Shown piece by piece: positions 13,601 through 23,537 of a stretch of DNA of 64,000 nucleotides; positions within the stretch are counted from its first letter, which is position 1, and each line of letters begins with the position of its first letter. This stretch comes from Rugalucina vietnamica. Lineage: Eukaryota; Mollusca; Bivalvia; Lucinida; Lucinidae. The notes below the pieces were generated by a model. That model had not been told where the DNA came from and made no database searches. It saw nothing but the letters and a program-made list of their open reading frames with translations. The DNA lies in the NCBI GenBank assembly GCA_964017185.1, contig OZ024878.1, positions 18,727,851 through 18,791,850 on the forward strand, in the 5' to 3' direction. The position numbers and the translations under genes were made by a program.

Positions 13601-14046
13601 GCCAACAGATTTTGTACAAAAGCCGCGTTCTAACGGCACATTAATTTCACGACTTGAATATGGGTTGTGCTGTTTGAACACAGCATTCATCCTAATTGAA
13701 AATGGCTTCGAACAGCTATGTGGATAGCTATTTATGCAAGAATGATGATTTGTTCAGAATATCTTTCCTTTCTTCCCTTCATATAGGAAGTGAACATTAT
13801 ATTATTTGTGCATTGACCATGCAAGTTATCAGACTGTATATGTACTATGTATATACTTTAACATTATTTAGTATGGCATAATTTAACTTACTCTTCACCA
13901 ATGTAGAGATTAGGATACACCTCATTGTAATCATCACTAGGTAACAAGGTCAAGCCGCCAGTGTCTGCTGTGATAATCTGGTCTATTTCTCCCACTGTGT
14001 ATGGTTTATCATCATCAGTGTCATCGTCTTTAATGCTTTCACACAT
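1450..14046 (-). CDS. DUSP3: Atypical dual-specificity protein phosphatase, VHR/DUSP3-like (three coding exons)
   Basis: The spliced model joins 14046-13892, 2366-2140 and 1697-1450 (155+227+248 = 630 nt), giving 209 aa with all phases consistent. Such enzymes remove phosphate from Tyr and Thr/Ser, classically on MAP kinases, in cytoplasm and nucleus. Visible features are the N-terminal NEVYPNLYIGEE strand, LKRLGITHILNAAQG, the loop GIEATD carrying the likely general acid Asp103, the P-loop NCKQGASR with Cys134 and Arg140, and the tail PNDGFLQQLCDLN, which closely resembles vertebrate VHR. Length also fits VHR (about 185 aa) plus short extensions. The residue before the catalytic Cys is Asn133 rather than the usual His. 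The start at 14046 is chosen because an acceptor-like TTTGTAG lies just upstream; the ORF extension to 14115 runs into a MITE. A 5' UTR exon was not located. Family call is strong; orthology to DUSP3 itself is inferred. Confidence 0.88.
1735..1800 (+). repeat. Fragment of the TTTACTGATTAGCAATTTTT minisatellite element
   Basis: Two degenerate units of the ~31 bp repeat that fills the element at 38765-38972. It lies within DUSP intron 2. Confidence 0.5.
1851..2057 (+). mobile_element. Hairpin-core MITE (M1), degraded copy
   Basis: Shows AAAACAAAGGCGCAGAT, a shortened hairpin, TTCAAGCTTCTAGCC, TGTACAGGCTGG and CCGGTTTTCTCATG in the usual M1 order. Lies in DUSP intron 2 (1698-2139). Confidence 0.75.
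2140..2366 (-). CDS. DUSP3: DUSP3-like coding exon 2
   Basis: Acceptor tatttttcag|AACTATAGCC and donor AATGGAG|gtaaaa. Encodes the core of the fold (LGITHILNAA) and the general-acid loop with Asp103. It splices to exon 1 as GA|A and to exon 3 as G|GC, restoring Glu and Gly. Confidence 0.9.
2752..4697 (+). mobile_element. Family A element A1 with ten ~166 bp tandem units
   Basis: Starts AGAGGACCATTGGTCCTG-TAGCTCACCTGAG and ends with the GTGAGCCTTCGGCTCAGGTG hairpin after (GGAC)-rich sequence at 4603-4646. The core is a tandem array of ~166 bp units with CCCCGGGGCGTGGCCAAATT and GGTTTCAGAGAAGAAGATTT. Near-identical to the copy at 41599-43573, but with a ~65 bp deletion near 2965. Confidence 0.8.
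4906..8108. mobile_element. AT-rich foldback-type element inserted into A2
   Basis: Interrupts an A2 unit: uninterrupted copies read AATTTTGCCCTTTATGG, whereas here AATTTT precedes the insert and TTTTACCCTTTATG follows. The termini GGGCGACGTGCATTAA and TTAATGCACGTCCCTC are imperfect inverted repeats, and TTTT is a possible target duplication. The interior is diverged tandem repeats carrying a CATATTCATGAATATT-type motif, in one orientation at ~5200-6130 and the opposite at ~6440-7200. No coding potential seen. Confidence 0.55.
5200..7210. repeat. Diverged ~180-190 bp tandem repeats with ATTCATGAATATGCAAAT motif
   Basis: The motif appears at about 5205, 5735 and 5920 as GCATATTCATGAATATTAAT, and at about 6448, 6640, 6832, 7010 and 7186 as TTCATGAATATGCAAATTAG. 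Spacing in the second half is about 176-192 bp. The two halves are in opposite orientation. A C-rich run (6786-6806) interrupts it. Confidence 0.65.
9163..11296 (+). mobile_element. Family A element A3 with ~165 bp GC-box tandem units
   Basis: Begins with ATCGCTCACCTGAGAG next to the end of A2 and ends CTTCGGCTCAGGTGAGCT. The core from ~9380 to ~11040 is about ten units with GACCCCAGGGGCA, TTGGCAGGATTTATAAAGAG and GGTTTCGGAGAAGAAGATTT. It is followed by a unique ~130 bp segment and a short ACGGACGGACG microsatellite. Short overlapping ORFs on both strands are by-products of the repeat. Confidence 0.75.
11299..13451 (+). mobile_element. Family A element A4 with ~470 bp tandem units
   Basis: Abuts A3 (GAGCTAAACCAGAGGACCAT). 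Starts GGACCATTGGTCCTGAGAG, then repeats a unit containing AGGTCAAGGTCATCC, GGTTCTGGAGAAGAAG, ATGGGCGTGGCGGCCATCTT and GTCATGTGACCTGG about four times. Ends with the GACGGACGG microsatellite (13343-13395) and the GGCTCAGGTGAGCT hairpin. DUSP intron 1 ends 440 bp beyond it. Confidence 0.75.
13892..14046 (-). CDS. DUSP3: DUSP3-like coding exon 1
   Basis: Begins at ATG 14046, preceded by an acceptor-like TTTGTAG/GTACA, and ends GGTGAAGA|gtaagt, a near-perfect donor. It encodes an acidic N-terminus (DDDTDDD) followed by YNEVYPNLYIGEE, the conserved entry strand of the phosphatase fold. It leaves phase 2, matching exon 2. Confidence 0.85.
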
Positions 14047-14102
14047 TGTACCTACAAAGAAAGCATTATGATTTGTGTTTACACTATGCACTACAGACCA
14101 AA

Positions 14103-14340
14103 TGAGCCGCGTCATGAGAAAACCAGATTTTTGCCTATGCTAAAACAAAGACGCAGATCAGCTGTGCAGCAACTGCACATCGGATCAGCCCCTTTGTTTT
14201 CGCTACTCGGATAGTACAATTTCTCTTCTTCTTAAGTCGGAAATTTCAAGCTTCTAGTCTTTTTCTGTGACTGTACAGCCCGGTTTATGTCAGACCTTGT
14301 GGGACACCCCAGAGACTGGTTTTCTCACGGAGCAGCTCAT
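14103..14340 (+). mobile_element. Hairpin-core MITE (M1)
   Basis: Complete copy from TGAGCCGCGTCATGAGAAAA to TTTTCTCACGGAGCAGCTCA. It lies just upstream of DUSP coding exon 1 and creates the spurious N-terminal extension of that ORF. Confidence 0.85.
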
Positions 14341-15328
14341 GTTTGTGGCGGCTATCTTGATAGAGTGATCTGCCACACTTCCACTTACTTACAGAGTGGG
14401 TAATGAGTTCTTCGTAATGACATTTTATTTGAAGAATTGACCCCTTTTTATCAAATTTAATACATGAATAAGCATAAACCGTGGGTCTTATGTGTGGTAG
14501 TTTTAAATGTCTTTGTTCAGTTTAAAGATAGTGTACCTGAAGTCCTGTCAGTGTTTCCCAGGTGCTGATTGGCTGTATTTATTGCCATGGTATCTGCAGA
14601 CAGCCAATCATGTTCAGTTGCACATTGGGTGTCAATGTCAGTGCTCATTTGATTGTTTATATCTTGCACTGATTTTGGCAATGCCATTTCTGAAATTATA
14701 CTAAAATTGTGAAAAGTTGGAGAACCTCTGTTACATGCAGGCCAACTTACTCTGATGTATTTTTCTACGAGGGGCGAGCAAAAAGTTTGTGGACTTTGTC
14801 AATAAAATCAAAAGTACTTATGCGATTTCTCTGAAATTACCGTATGTTTGCGATCAATTTAATATAAGCATAGAAAGTTTCAGATAAATCGCATGATAAA
14901 CGTCATTGCTATGGCAATTTGTTTGATGCGTGTTAGCGCAACCCGGAGCACGCCAAGACGTTAACGTCATTTGCAACGGGTTTTCTGTATACGCTGGCCG
15001 AGTCAAAAGTTCCTATAAAAACATTTCTCATTCGACTTCAAGCAAATTTTCATATATTTATTCCCCATCCGTGGAGGATTACAGTAGAAAGTTTAAGGCA
15101 AATCGTTAGAAAAATTTAGTTTTTATGACAATTTCAGCGACATACCCTAGGATTATCCGGGACATGCCATGACGTTTATAATAATAATATAATAATAATA
15201 ATGACTTTATTTATAGAGGAAACTCAGTTGGAGTGATCCAATCTTCCCTGAGGTCCTCTCTTCAACATAGTACATATATACATAAAGATACAAAACAGCA
15301 AAAGAACAAAATATACAAGATAATATAA

Positions 15329-16111
15329 CTACAAAACATTTTGTGTGAAAAACCATTCTAAATACCTTTGCTTGAAGTGTACAACTGATTCAGAATGCTT
15401 AATATGCTCTGGAATGGAATTCCAAATCTTTGAGCCGGAATAGGAAAGAGAGTTTCTGAACTGCTCTATGTTTGGCTTAGGTATATACAGGAGATTATCA
15501 GAAGTTGATCTTAATGCTCTTTGGTGTATATCAGCTGTGTGTTGGAATAGTCCTTGTAAGTATTCAGGAGCCAGATTATTAAAGATTTTGTACATCATAA
15601 TTGCTTTCTGATACTGAACTCGCTGTGGGAATTGCACCCATTTTAATTCAGCAAACATTTCTTCTGAAGATGTGTCAATATCTTTGTCAAGAATGCATCT
15701 TGCTGCACGTTTTTGAAATTTTACAATGGACTCCATTTGTTCTACATTCGCATTACCCCATATTGTGCAACAGTAATCTAGGTGGGGCAAGATGTAGGCA
15801 CTGTAGAACAATTTTCGAACAGATATAGCTAGGTAACATTTTATTCGACGAAGAAGATACAACAGTGTGTTGCATTTTTTAATTGTATTTTCAATTTGAG
15901 TGATCCAAGAAAGAGTGCTGTCGATATTTATGCCCAAAAGTTTTTCATTGTCTGATATTTCAATTGTCTCATTCCCTATTTTCAGTATAGGTGGATTTGC
16001 CATGATCTGATTTATTTTGTACTTTGTAGACATGAACATTGCTTTGGTTTTGGGAATATTAACTACCATACCATTACTTTCACACCAGATCTTTAAAGTT
16101 TTCCAAATCAA
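15329..16111 (-). pseudogene. Retrotransposon ORF2, C-terminal part
   Basis: Continues ORF2 after the frame break: IWCESNGMVVNIPKTKAM, then the thumb and C-terminal region with RAARCILDKD, LKWVQFPQRVQYQKAIMMYK and FRNSLSYSGSKIWNSIPEHI, characteristic of CR1/L2 proteins. Ends at a stop 150 nt before the microsatellite tail. Confidence 0.82.
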
Positions 16112-18428
16112 TATTTAAGCTGTTTGTTAGGTTTAAAATGGATGAATCAGAGGATGATAAAGTTGCATCATCAGCAAACAGATCTAAAATACAGAACTGT
16201 AATGTCAAAGGCAAGTCATTGACATATAGGAGGAACAGTAAGGGACCTAGTACTGAACCTTGTGGAACACCTGCCTTTAGTTCTTTTGCGGTTGATAATT
16301 TTCCAGAAATATGAACTTGTTGTGATCTGTTACTTAGGTATGATTCAAACAGAGCAATAGCTGATGGACTAAATTTGTAGCATTTAAGTTTTTGTAGGAG
16401 AATGTTGTGGTTGACCAAGTCAAATGCTTTTGACAAATCCAAGAGAACTGTTCCTACAATATCATTGTTATTCATAGCTGTCAGCCAGTTGTCAACAGCT
16501 TTTGTCAAGGCAGTTTGACAAGAGTGTAGGCGCCTGAAGCCTGACTGTAGTTCATATATTAAGTTGTACTCATCCAAAAATGTAGTCACGCAATTACTGA
16601 TATGTCTTTCATATATTGAGTTAAGGATGGGCAGAACTGATATTGGTCGGAAATTGTTAACATCGGTTTTGCTTCCTTTTTTGTATATTGGTGTTACTTT
16701 TGCCTTTTTAAGGTTATCAGGGAATGTGTTGCTTTCTATGCTTAGGTTTAATACTTTGGTTAAAGGTTTGGTTATTGCTTGGGCTGCCATTTTTAGGTAT
16801 TTGGCACTTATATTATCAATGCCTGTTGCTTTATTTACATTGAGATTCTGCAGTTGATTTAGGACAAAAGACTCATCAACAAGTGTTATGTTAAACTCAG
16901 AATCGGTTGGTACTTTCTTTTTAACATAGTCCTCTAGCAGATCTGTATTGCACATTCTAATTGCTTGACATGGGCTAAATTTTTCATGTACTGAAGTGAA
17001 ATGATCATTAAACCTATTTGCGATTGCTTCCGGATCAGTAATTGGAATTCCATTCTCGTCATCTATGAAATTTGTAGACTGTTTAATAGATTTTCCTGTG
17101 ATATCATGAAGGTTTTGCCAAAGCTGCTTTGGATTTTTGTGATTCTTATTTATTGTTTCAGTGTAGTAATTAATTTTTGAGTTGTGAATCAGACTTTTAG
17201 TTTTATTGCGCCAAAAGCGATATAGTTCTGTATTTTGAGTTTTATTGTTATCTCTTTTCCTAATAGCATCAGATATATCACTGGTCATCCAATTTGGTTG
17301 CTTCACCCTTTTTACTCTTTTTTTCTTTTGGGGAGCATGTTTGTTGAGAACTGTATTAAAGATACCAGAAAAATAATCCAAGGCACCATTGGCATCATCA
17401 AAGATATCAAGCACTGTCCAAGGTTGATTTTCAAGGTCAGAAACAAAAGCTGACTCACTAAAAGATTTTGTGTCTCTGTATGAGATAAATTTATGCACAG
17501 GACCTTTGTCAAAGTCTTTTGTTATCTTCCTTGTCAAACACACAGGGTAGTGATCACTTATGGCATACACTGGCACTGTCACATTTATTATATTCTCACA
17601 AGAGTTGGTAAACGCATGATCAATCAGTGTTGCTGTTGTGTCTGTAACTCTTGTGGGAGTTTGAACTAGCTGTTTCAGATTTAAGTTATTGGTTGTGTCT
17701 ATCCATTGCCTCTTTGTGCTTGTTTCATTAAGTAGATTAATATTAAAGTCCCCTAACATAATTATTTCCTTTTGTTCAATACTGGCTTTCTCAATGGCAG
17801 ATTCTATTTTCTCTATCCAGTCACTAGTGCTGGAGGGTGGTCTATAACAATAGCAAAGTAGAAAAGGTTTTTGTCTATTATTTTTCACCTCTAGCCACAG
17901 CATCTCAACATCAGCAGTCTCCAGATCATCACGGTGAATGCATGTTAGGAAAGTTTTTGTATAGATAACAAGCCCACCGCCATGGGTCTTCCTATCTCTA
18001 TGTGTCATTTGGTAGTCATCTATATGGAGCTCATTGTCTGTGAATTCCCCAGTTAGGAAAGTTTCACACAAGCATAGTATATCAGTATCACTTTGTTCAT
18101 GCAGCAGGAGTTTGATCTCATCAAGTTTGGGGTATAGATAATGTACATTGAGATGTGTAATATGAAGACCTTTACTAGAAAACCATGCATTCACCTGATG
18201 ATTCTGCTGACTACTGTTTGCTGAGACATGTTGAAAAGTAGTTGTACTGCACTGATTGTTTATTGGTTGGTCCAGCTCACTTGATTTCCGGTTTGTTGTG
18301 TCCATGAGGGGAACGGCATCGGCATGAACATCATTGGCAAGTGATGTCCCATCCAATTGCTGTTGTTGTTCTGAGGGTTGTTGTTCCAAGTGTTGTTGTT
18401 GTTCGGAGAGTTGTTGTTCTTGTTCCAA
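16080..18428 (-). pseudogene. Retrotransposon ORF2: endonuclease and reverse transcriptase (frame broken)
   Basis: 782 aa. An APE-type endonuclease occupies ~85-305 (THLNVHYLYPK, LCLCETFL, GGGLVIY, IMLGDFNINLL, AISDHYPVCL). Reverse transcriptase occupies ~500-770 (NKATGIDNISAKYLK, VTPIYKKG, FRPISVLPILNSIYE, LQSGFRRLHSCQTAL, LLDLSKAFDLVNH, GVPQGSVLGPLLF, FADDATL). The frame then runs into a stop at 16080 where the next frame (from 16111) continues the protein, so one base is in excess. This may be a real mutation or an assembly error. The first ~45 residues are Gln/Glu-rich and overlap ORF1. Confidence 0.85.
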
Positions 18429-20416
18429 GAGTTGACATTGTTGTTCTGAGTGTGGCTGCTGTTGTTCTGTCTGTTGTGGTCTCTGTGGTCGGTTGTTCTG
18501 TTGCTCCCGTTGTTGTTCCTGTTGAGTGGTCTCCTCCCTGGTAGCCTCCCTATACGAAAATCCTGTTCATCAGTTGATGGTTGAACTGGCTGGGGCGGCA
18601 GTTTCAGTGTCTGTCTGATTGTGGAGTTTATCATTTCTCCAAATATCTTTCCACCTTTAGTATTTAGGTGAATATTGTCTCTGTACAGATCTGTCACAGG
18701 CTCATTGTCTTTCAAAACCTTTCCAGTTATGTCCATAAAGTCGTATGAATTTGATTCACATAGCCCTTTTAATGTTCTGTTTGTCTGATTGATCAGTTGA
18801 TTTGCCAGTCTATCATTTTTACGAGGCATCACCGAAGAGACTATGACTTTACAATCTGGGTTGATGTGTTTGATTTTCTGCACTATCTGAGAAACCTCTT
18901 TCTCAACACTATCCACAGAATCACCATCTGACAAATTATTAGTGCCACCGTGAATAATTACTGCATCAGCGGTGCAAATGAAATCATCTGTTTCTGCCAT
19001 ATGTATGACACTGTTGTACAGATCATGTAGTCGTCCACCTGCATGGCTTTTGATTTTCACTTGAAGATCATCATTAGACAGTTTGTTACTGCTCAGAATC
19101 CTTGTAGTTGAGTCCCCTATAATGAGAGCAGTGCATTTTCTACTACATGTAGCTGCTGACTGTTGCTGTGTGTCAGTCACAGTTGTACTGGTAGCTGTTG
19201 TGTCCTGTATTTCAGTCCTTTGAGGCATTTGTTGTATTTGACGAGTTTGAGTATCAGGTCGGGTCACTGTCATCGATTTTTCAATTTGGCTTTTCAGCCC
19301 ATTTATTGCTGCAAAAATTGAGTCCTTGAACCCTGTCATTTCATCTTTAAGTTCTGTCATTTCGTTCTCAATTTTTGCTTCTATTGTGTCTGTTGTGCCT
19401 GTTTGTCTGATTATTTGATCTAAGAGGGCTTCCTTCTCTTTGTTGATACTTTTAATTTCAAGTTTCAGTTTTTTATTCTCCTCTTGTAGCACAAGCGAGC
19501 ATTTAGTCTCTTCTGCAAGTTTGTTTCTCAGTGTTTTTACATCTGTTTCCTGCTTCTTAGATGTTTTGTTTGCATCACCAAGTTTCAGCTTAAGACTATC
19601 TATTTCCTCATTTTTTGAGTCTATTAATGCTAATAGTTTTTTATTTTCACTGTTTGCCTTTTTAGAGACATCCATAAGCTGCCTCAGGTTTTCCTGCAAG
19701 TCTCTGTTGTCACGTTGAAGCAAACTTATTGCCGACTTGCAGTTTTCTAGATCTTCCGAGATTGTCTGAGAAGCTATGCTTTCAAGTTTTTCAGGAGATA
19801 TTGTATTTGAAGTAAGTGTTTCCCCTACATTGTCTTGATCAGTGCTTGTTTTTACGTTGGTGTCTCTCGAGTTAATTTGTTGTGGTTCACATTCAACATT
19901 TGCACTTACTTCGTTTGTATTGTCCCTAGAGATAGATTTTTCCGAAATATTGGGCTCATGTTCTTTACAGGAGAACTCTTTGTCTGCACTGTTGTCTGTT
20001 TCATTGTGTGATTCTGTGACAGGTTTATAATTTGCTAGTCCACTGTTGCATTTCTTGTTTTTCTTGTTAAATACTGGGCTTGTCTGGAGATCAGTTTGAC
20101 CATAATTGGAAGGTGAGCTGGCAACACCTGAACCACCAAATACTAGTTTACTGAGGTACTTCAATGGGCTTTTGCTCTTACTAACTTTTGGTGGAAATGG
20201 ACCATATCGCCGACCACATGGCGTTTCTGGTACAACAGTAGTTCTTCTGTTATTGCCTGTAGTACTATCACTTTGGCTTTGGCATGTTTCTTGACTTGTT
20301 TCAAGGTTTGATGCTGATTCATCTGAGACTTGCGCAAACACTGTTGAAACCCACTCTTTACTGCCTGCACCTTGGATCATTAGTTTTTTCTGAGTATTGT
20401 ATAGTGTCAGAGTCAC
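18260..20416 (-). CDS. Retrotransposon ORF1 protein with SGNH esterase domain
   Basis: 718 aa. Residues ~215-370 form a Lys/Glu/Leu-rich coiled coil expected to trimerise or bind RNA. Residues ~430-600 are an SGNH hydrolase: LIIGDST (nucleophile Ser), IIHGGTNNLS (Asn) and YRDNIHLN (Asp/His), so the catalytic set looks complete. The tail is Asn/Gln-rich low complexity, then Met/Pro-rich. Such ORF1s occur in CR1/L2 elements. A separate 65 aa frame just upstream (20439-20636) looks like the displaced N-terminus. The last 169 nt overlap ORF2 in another frame. Confidence 0.85.
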   Translation of the reverse strand: MTLTLYNTQKKLMIQGAGSKEWVSTVFAQVSDESASNLETSQETCQSQSDSTTGNNRRTTVVPETPCGRRYGPFPPKVSKSKSPLKYLSKLVFGGSGVASSPSNYGQTDLQTSPVFNKKNKKCNSGLANYKPVTESHNETDNSADKEFSCKEHEPNISEKSISRDNTNEVSANVECEPQQINSRDTNVKTSTDQDNVGETLTSNTISPEKLESIASQTISEDLENCKSAISLLQRDNRDLQENLRQLMDVSKKANSENKKLLALIDSKNEEIDSLKLKLGDANKTSKKQETDVKTLRNKLAEETKCSLVLQEENKKLKLEIKSINKEKEALLDQIIRQTGTTDTIEAKIENEMTELKDEMTGFKDSIFAAINGLKSQIEKSMTVTRPDTQTRQIQQMPQRTEIQDTTATSTTVTDTQQQSAATCSRKCTALIIGDSTTRILSSNKLSNDDLQVKIKSHAGGRLHDLYNSVIHMAETDDFICTADAVIIHGGTNNLSDGDSVDSVEKEVSQIVQKIKHINPDCKVIVSSVMPRKNDRLANQLINQTNRTLKGLCESNSYDFMDITGKVLKDNEPVTDLYRDNIHLNTKGGKIFGEMINSTIRQTLKLPPQPVQPSTDEQDFRIGRLPGRRPLNRNNNGSNRTTDHRDHNRQNNSSHTQNNNVNSWNKNNNSPNNNNTWNNNPQNNNSNWMGHHLPMMFMPMPFPSWTQQTGNQVSWTNQ

Positions 20417-20438
20417 CTAGCCTGATTCAATAACAGTG

Positions 20439-20636
20439 TTAGCAATTGTTCTTGTTTTCCAAGAAGCTGTATAGTACTTTTAGGTTGTCTGCAATTTCAT
20501 TATACTGTGTTATGGAATGGAATGTAACAATAAAACAGCCATCAGTCTTGGGATTTACAATAAATCCTTTAGATTGTTTGCTATTTCCACATCCAGTATA
20601 AATACTATTAACTGGATAAGTGGGCATCCTTGCCAT
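20439..20636 (-). pseudogene. Probable frame-shifted N-terminus of retrotransposon ORF1
   Basis: 65 codons ending KNNC, 22 bp upstream of the ORF1 ATG in a different frame. Composition and the run into LTLYNTQKKLMIQG resemble the start of CR1/L2 ORF1 proteins. A small indel would explain the break. Could also be a short upstream ORF. Confidence 0.35.
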
Positions 20637-21622
20637 TGTACTGGTAATCTGTAAGAGTTAATCCTTGTGTTTGAGTTTGTTGTTTGTTTATGCAAGAAAT
20701 GGAAGTCACTTAACACAAAAATTCCACCAGTCTGTTAATCCCTTTTAATCCTAATGGCTTGGATAATCCAAAGAAAACAACCAATTATGTTGTCTACTGA
20801 TGTTCAAATTTTGTCTTCAAATTGCACTAATTTCCACTTTTTTCTTAAATTAAATGCAAAATTTCAAGAAATAATTTGCATCATTGTATTCCTGAGTCTG
20901 AGATCTATCCACTGATACAAAATTTGACAGTTTATCCAGTCTATTACTATTTTTAAAATCCAAATAATGTCAGAGCACTTTAAGCATGTCCTCACTCATT
21001 CAAGTCCAAAGAGCTGACCCCAACGTTTAAGTTGTTCGCGTAGATTTTTGTGCTTACTTGTTTTTAACAGCTATTTCATTGTGACTAACACTTTGCACAT
21101 CATTGAACACTAGTGTATGCTTCAGTTCTGATGTGTCTCTAGCTGTTCAAATCAGACGTTTCTGTAGTTTTTATTCAGAAGTCTCGCACAAACTTAATCG
21201 ATGTGCAAGTTTCCGCCATTTATTAGTAACGTCATTTTTACTGAATTTTTGCTTAGACTTGTCTTTCAAAAAGTGTCGCTGTAGCGTTGTCTTTAGAATG
21301 CAAGAACTGAAATTTCACATTTCAAGCCGAATTACATCATTTTCAATATTTCCATAATTTAAGGAGATTTGGAAATGACATTTTTAAAATATTTTTATAT
21401 TTATAAACATGTAAACAGAGATTTTACGGCATGCTCCGGGGTAGCAAACCCCACGTGTTTATCGATGTAATTTGACCAATCAAAAATAAGATTCGACAAA
21501 TAACATTTTACATGAATGTCGACAACAGATCATTATTACACTTGTGAAAATACGAAAACAATCAGACGTCAATTATAAAAGTTATTAAGAAAGTCTTCGA
21601 ACTTTTTGCTGGCCCCTTGTAC

Positions 21623-22140
21623 AACTGTAACCTTGCATAGTAGCTGTTCTTGACATACCCTTCTAGCACACAACTCGGCATTGTTACCTTTGCCTATTAT
21701 TCATGAACCATGAACTTCTTAAGAGCGATGTTGAAATCAGTGACCTTAACTACATGGCCCTGTAGGATATTTCAGTCATTATTTCCCATAATATAAGGGC
21801 AAACATGCAAGATCAAAAGCATGCAAAAAAAGGACAACTTTAACACTATTTTTTTTTTCTTTTCTTTTTTTTTTTTGTGTCACGAGCTGTTGCATGACAG
21901 TGCTTAGCGCTTGATAAGTTTAAGGTTCACTAATCAATCAAGAAACACTTTTAAAGCAAATAATTATTTATTTTCAACTTAAAAAAAGGTCGAAACAAAA
22001 ACATGATCCAAGTAATTGACATAAGAATATCCTATAGATACAAGCACACAAGTTGCATAAAATGCATACATATCCTTAACTTGGTAGCTTTCCATGCTTT
22101 TTGTTGTCTTCAAAACAAAGAATATTTTAAAAATATTCTC
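21623..22140. other. Intergenic sequence without recognised features
   Basis: Contains a T-rich run at 21850-21876 and AT-rich unique-looking DNA. No coding or structured signal. Confidence 0.5.
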
Positions 22141-22366
22141 AGCCACGTCATGAGAAACCCAAAATTTTGCATATGCGAAAACAAAGGTGCAGATCAGCTT
22201 GGCAGTAACTGCAAAGCTGATTGTTTTCGCTACGCGGATAGTACAATTCCTCTACTTTCTAAATCCAAAATTTCCAGCCTCTAACCATCTCCTATTCGTG
22301 TACAGCTTGGTTTGTGTCGGACCTATTTGGAAACCACATTGTTGGTTTTCTCATGATGTGGCTCAT
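22141..22366 (+). mobile_element. Hairpin-core MITE (M1)
   Basis: From AGCCACGTCATGAGAAACCC to TTTTCTCATGATGTGGCTCA. The central hairpin is shortened on its right arm (GCTGATTGTTTTCGC). Confidence 0.8.
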
Positions 22367-22461
22367 CTGAATTTATAACTTTAGATCTAATTTGAATCCA
22401 TTATAGGATTGTTTTTTGAGCTTATCAAGTTGATTGACATAGTCGTAGTTTTGATACTTTT

Positions 22462-23296
22462 TATACCCCGCCACTTGAAAAAGTGCGGGGTATTATATTA
22501 TATACCCTCCAAAAAAATTTGCATTCAAGTGTCCGTCCATCCGTCTGTCTGTCCATCAGCACTTCGTTTCCGGGCACTATCTTGAGCATTTATTGACCAA
22601 TTTTCTTCAAACTTTGTATAGGAGTTCATATCAGGAAGGAGTGGTTTGGAATTGAAGATGGATAAATTTCGTCAAATAAGTACAGAGTTATGGCCCTTTA
22701 TTTACGTTAAAATTTCGTTTCTGGGCTCTATCTTGAGCATTTATTGACCAATTTTTTTCAAACTTTGTATAGGAGTTCATATTAGGAAGGAGTGGTCTGG
22801 GATTGAAGATGTGTAAATTTCGTCAAATCAGTAGAGTTATGGCCCTTGATTTACGTTAAAATTTGATTTCCGGACTGTATCTTGAGCATTTATTAATGGA
22901 TTTCTTCATACTTTGTACAGGAGTTTATATTAGGAAGGAGTGGTTTGGGGTTGAAAATGGGTAAATTTTGCCAAATAAGTACAGATTTATGACCCTTGAT
23001 TTACGTTAAAATTTCTTTTCCAGGCTCTACCTTGAGCATTTATCAACCAACATTCTTCAAACTTTGTTTAGGAGTTTATATTAAGAAGGGGTGGTTTTGG
23101 ATTGAAAATGGGTAAATTTCGTTAAATAAGTACAGAGTTATGGCCCTTGATTTACGTTTAAATTTTGTTTCCAATTTGTATAGGAGTGGTTTGGGATTGA
23201 AGATGGGTAAGATTTGTCAATAAGTACAGAGTTATGATCCTTGATTTACATTAAAATTTCTTTTCCTTAATTAAATTTGCATGGCGGGGTATCATG
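22462..23296 (-). mobile_element. Family C element: ~150 bp tandem core, GTCC microsatellite, terminal hairpin
   Basis: On the minus strand it reads: end motif ...ATACCCCGCC, about five ~150 bp units (TTATTGACCAATTTTCTTCA, GAGTTATGGCCCTTGATTTA), a GGACAGACAGACGGATGGAC microsatellite (22527-22558), then a hairpin pairing GGGGTAT with ATACCCC around ACTTTTTCAAGTG (22462-22493). Layout matches family A with unrelated sequence. Confidence 0.7.
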
Positions 23297-23417
23297 CATG
23301 CCTGCAGCGCTTTTATTTTAAAATCAATCACATGATCAAATTTCTTGAAATCAAAAACAATACTATTCAAATACTGGTAATAGTTTTACAAACGTATAAG
23401 GGGCATCTTGTTAGTTA

Positions 23418-23537
23418 AGGCAAAGGATTCTCACATTTTATCAACAAAAAAATAACAGTGTATTTGTAATACTCATGTTTGAGATTTTGATGAATCATTA
23501 ACTAACGATTTCGTTTATTTTGAACAACTGGGCCCAG
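23418..23537 (+). mobile_element. Half copy of M3 MITE (GGGCCCAGTTGTTC ends)
   Basis: GGATTCTCACATTTTATCAA, ATAACAGTGTATTTGTAATA and TTTTGAACAACTGGGCCCAG match the right half of copies at 26598 and 44329. Confidence 0.6.

Larger units (their letters stand above)
15179..21022 (-). mobile_element. Non-LTR retrotransposon, CR1/L2 type, nearly full length
   Basis: Minus-strand element with 5' region near 20640-21022, ORF1 (coiled coil and SGNH esterase), overlapping ORF2 (endonuclease and reverse transcriptase), and a 3' end of ATT/AAT microsatellite at 15179-15203, typical of the CR1/L2 group. ACGTTTA occurs on both sides (15172-15178 and 21023-21029) as a possible short target duplication, which sets the 5' limit tentatively. 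It is inserted in the mariner-like element at 14768-21622. Confidence 0.8.
14768..21622. mobile_element. Element with mariner-like inverted ends, disrupted by a retrotransposon
   Basis: Left end TACGAGGGGCGAGCAAAAAG and right end, read inverted, TACAAGGGGCCAGCAAAAAG are followed by matching TT(T/C)G...GACTTT.TTAATAA, about 30 of 40 positions. A flanking TA fits Tc1/mariner-type targets. Without the retrotransposon the element would be about 1 kb. The inverted right part (21100-21360) shows no intact transposase. The family is inferred from the ends only. Confidence 0.6.
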
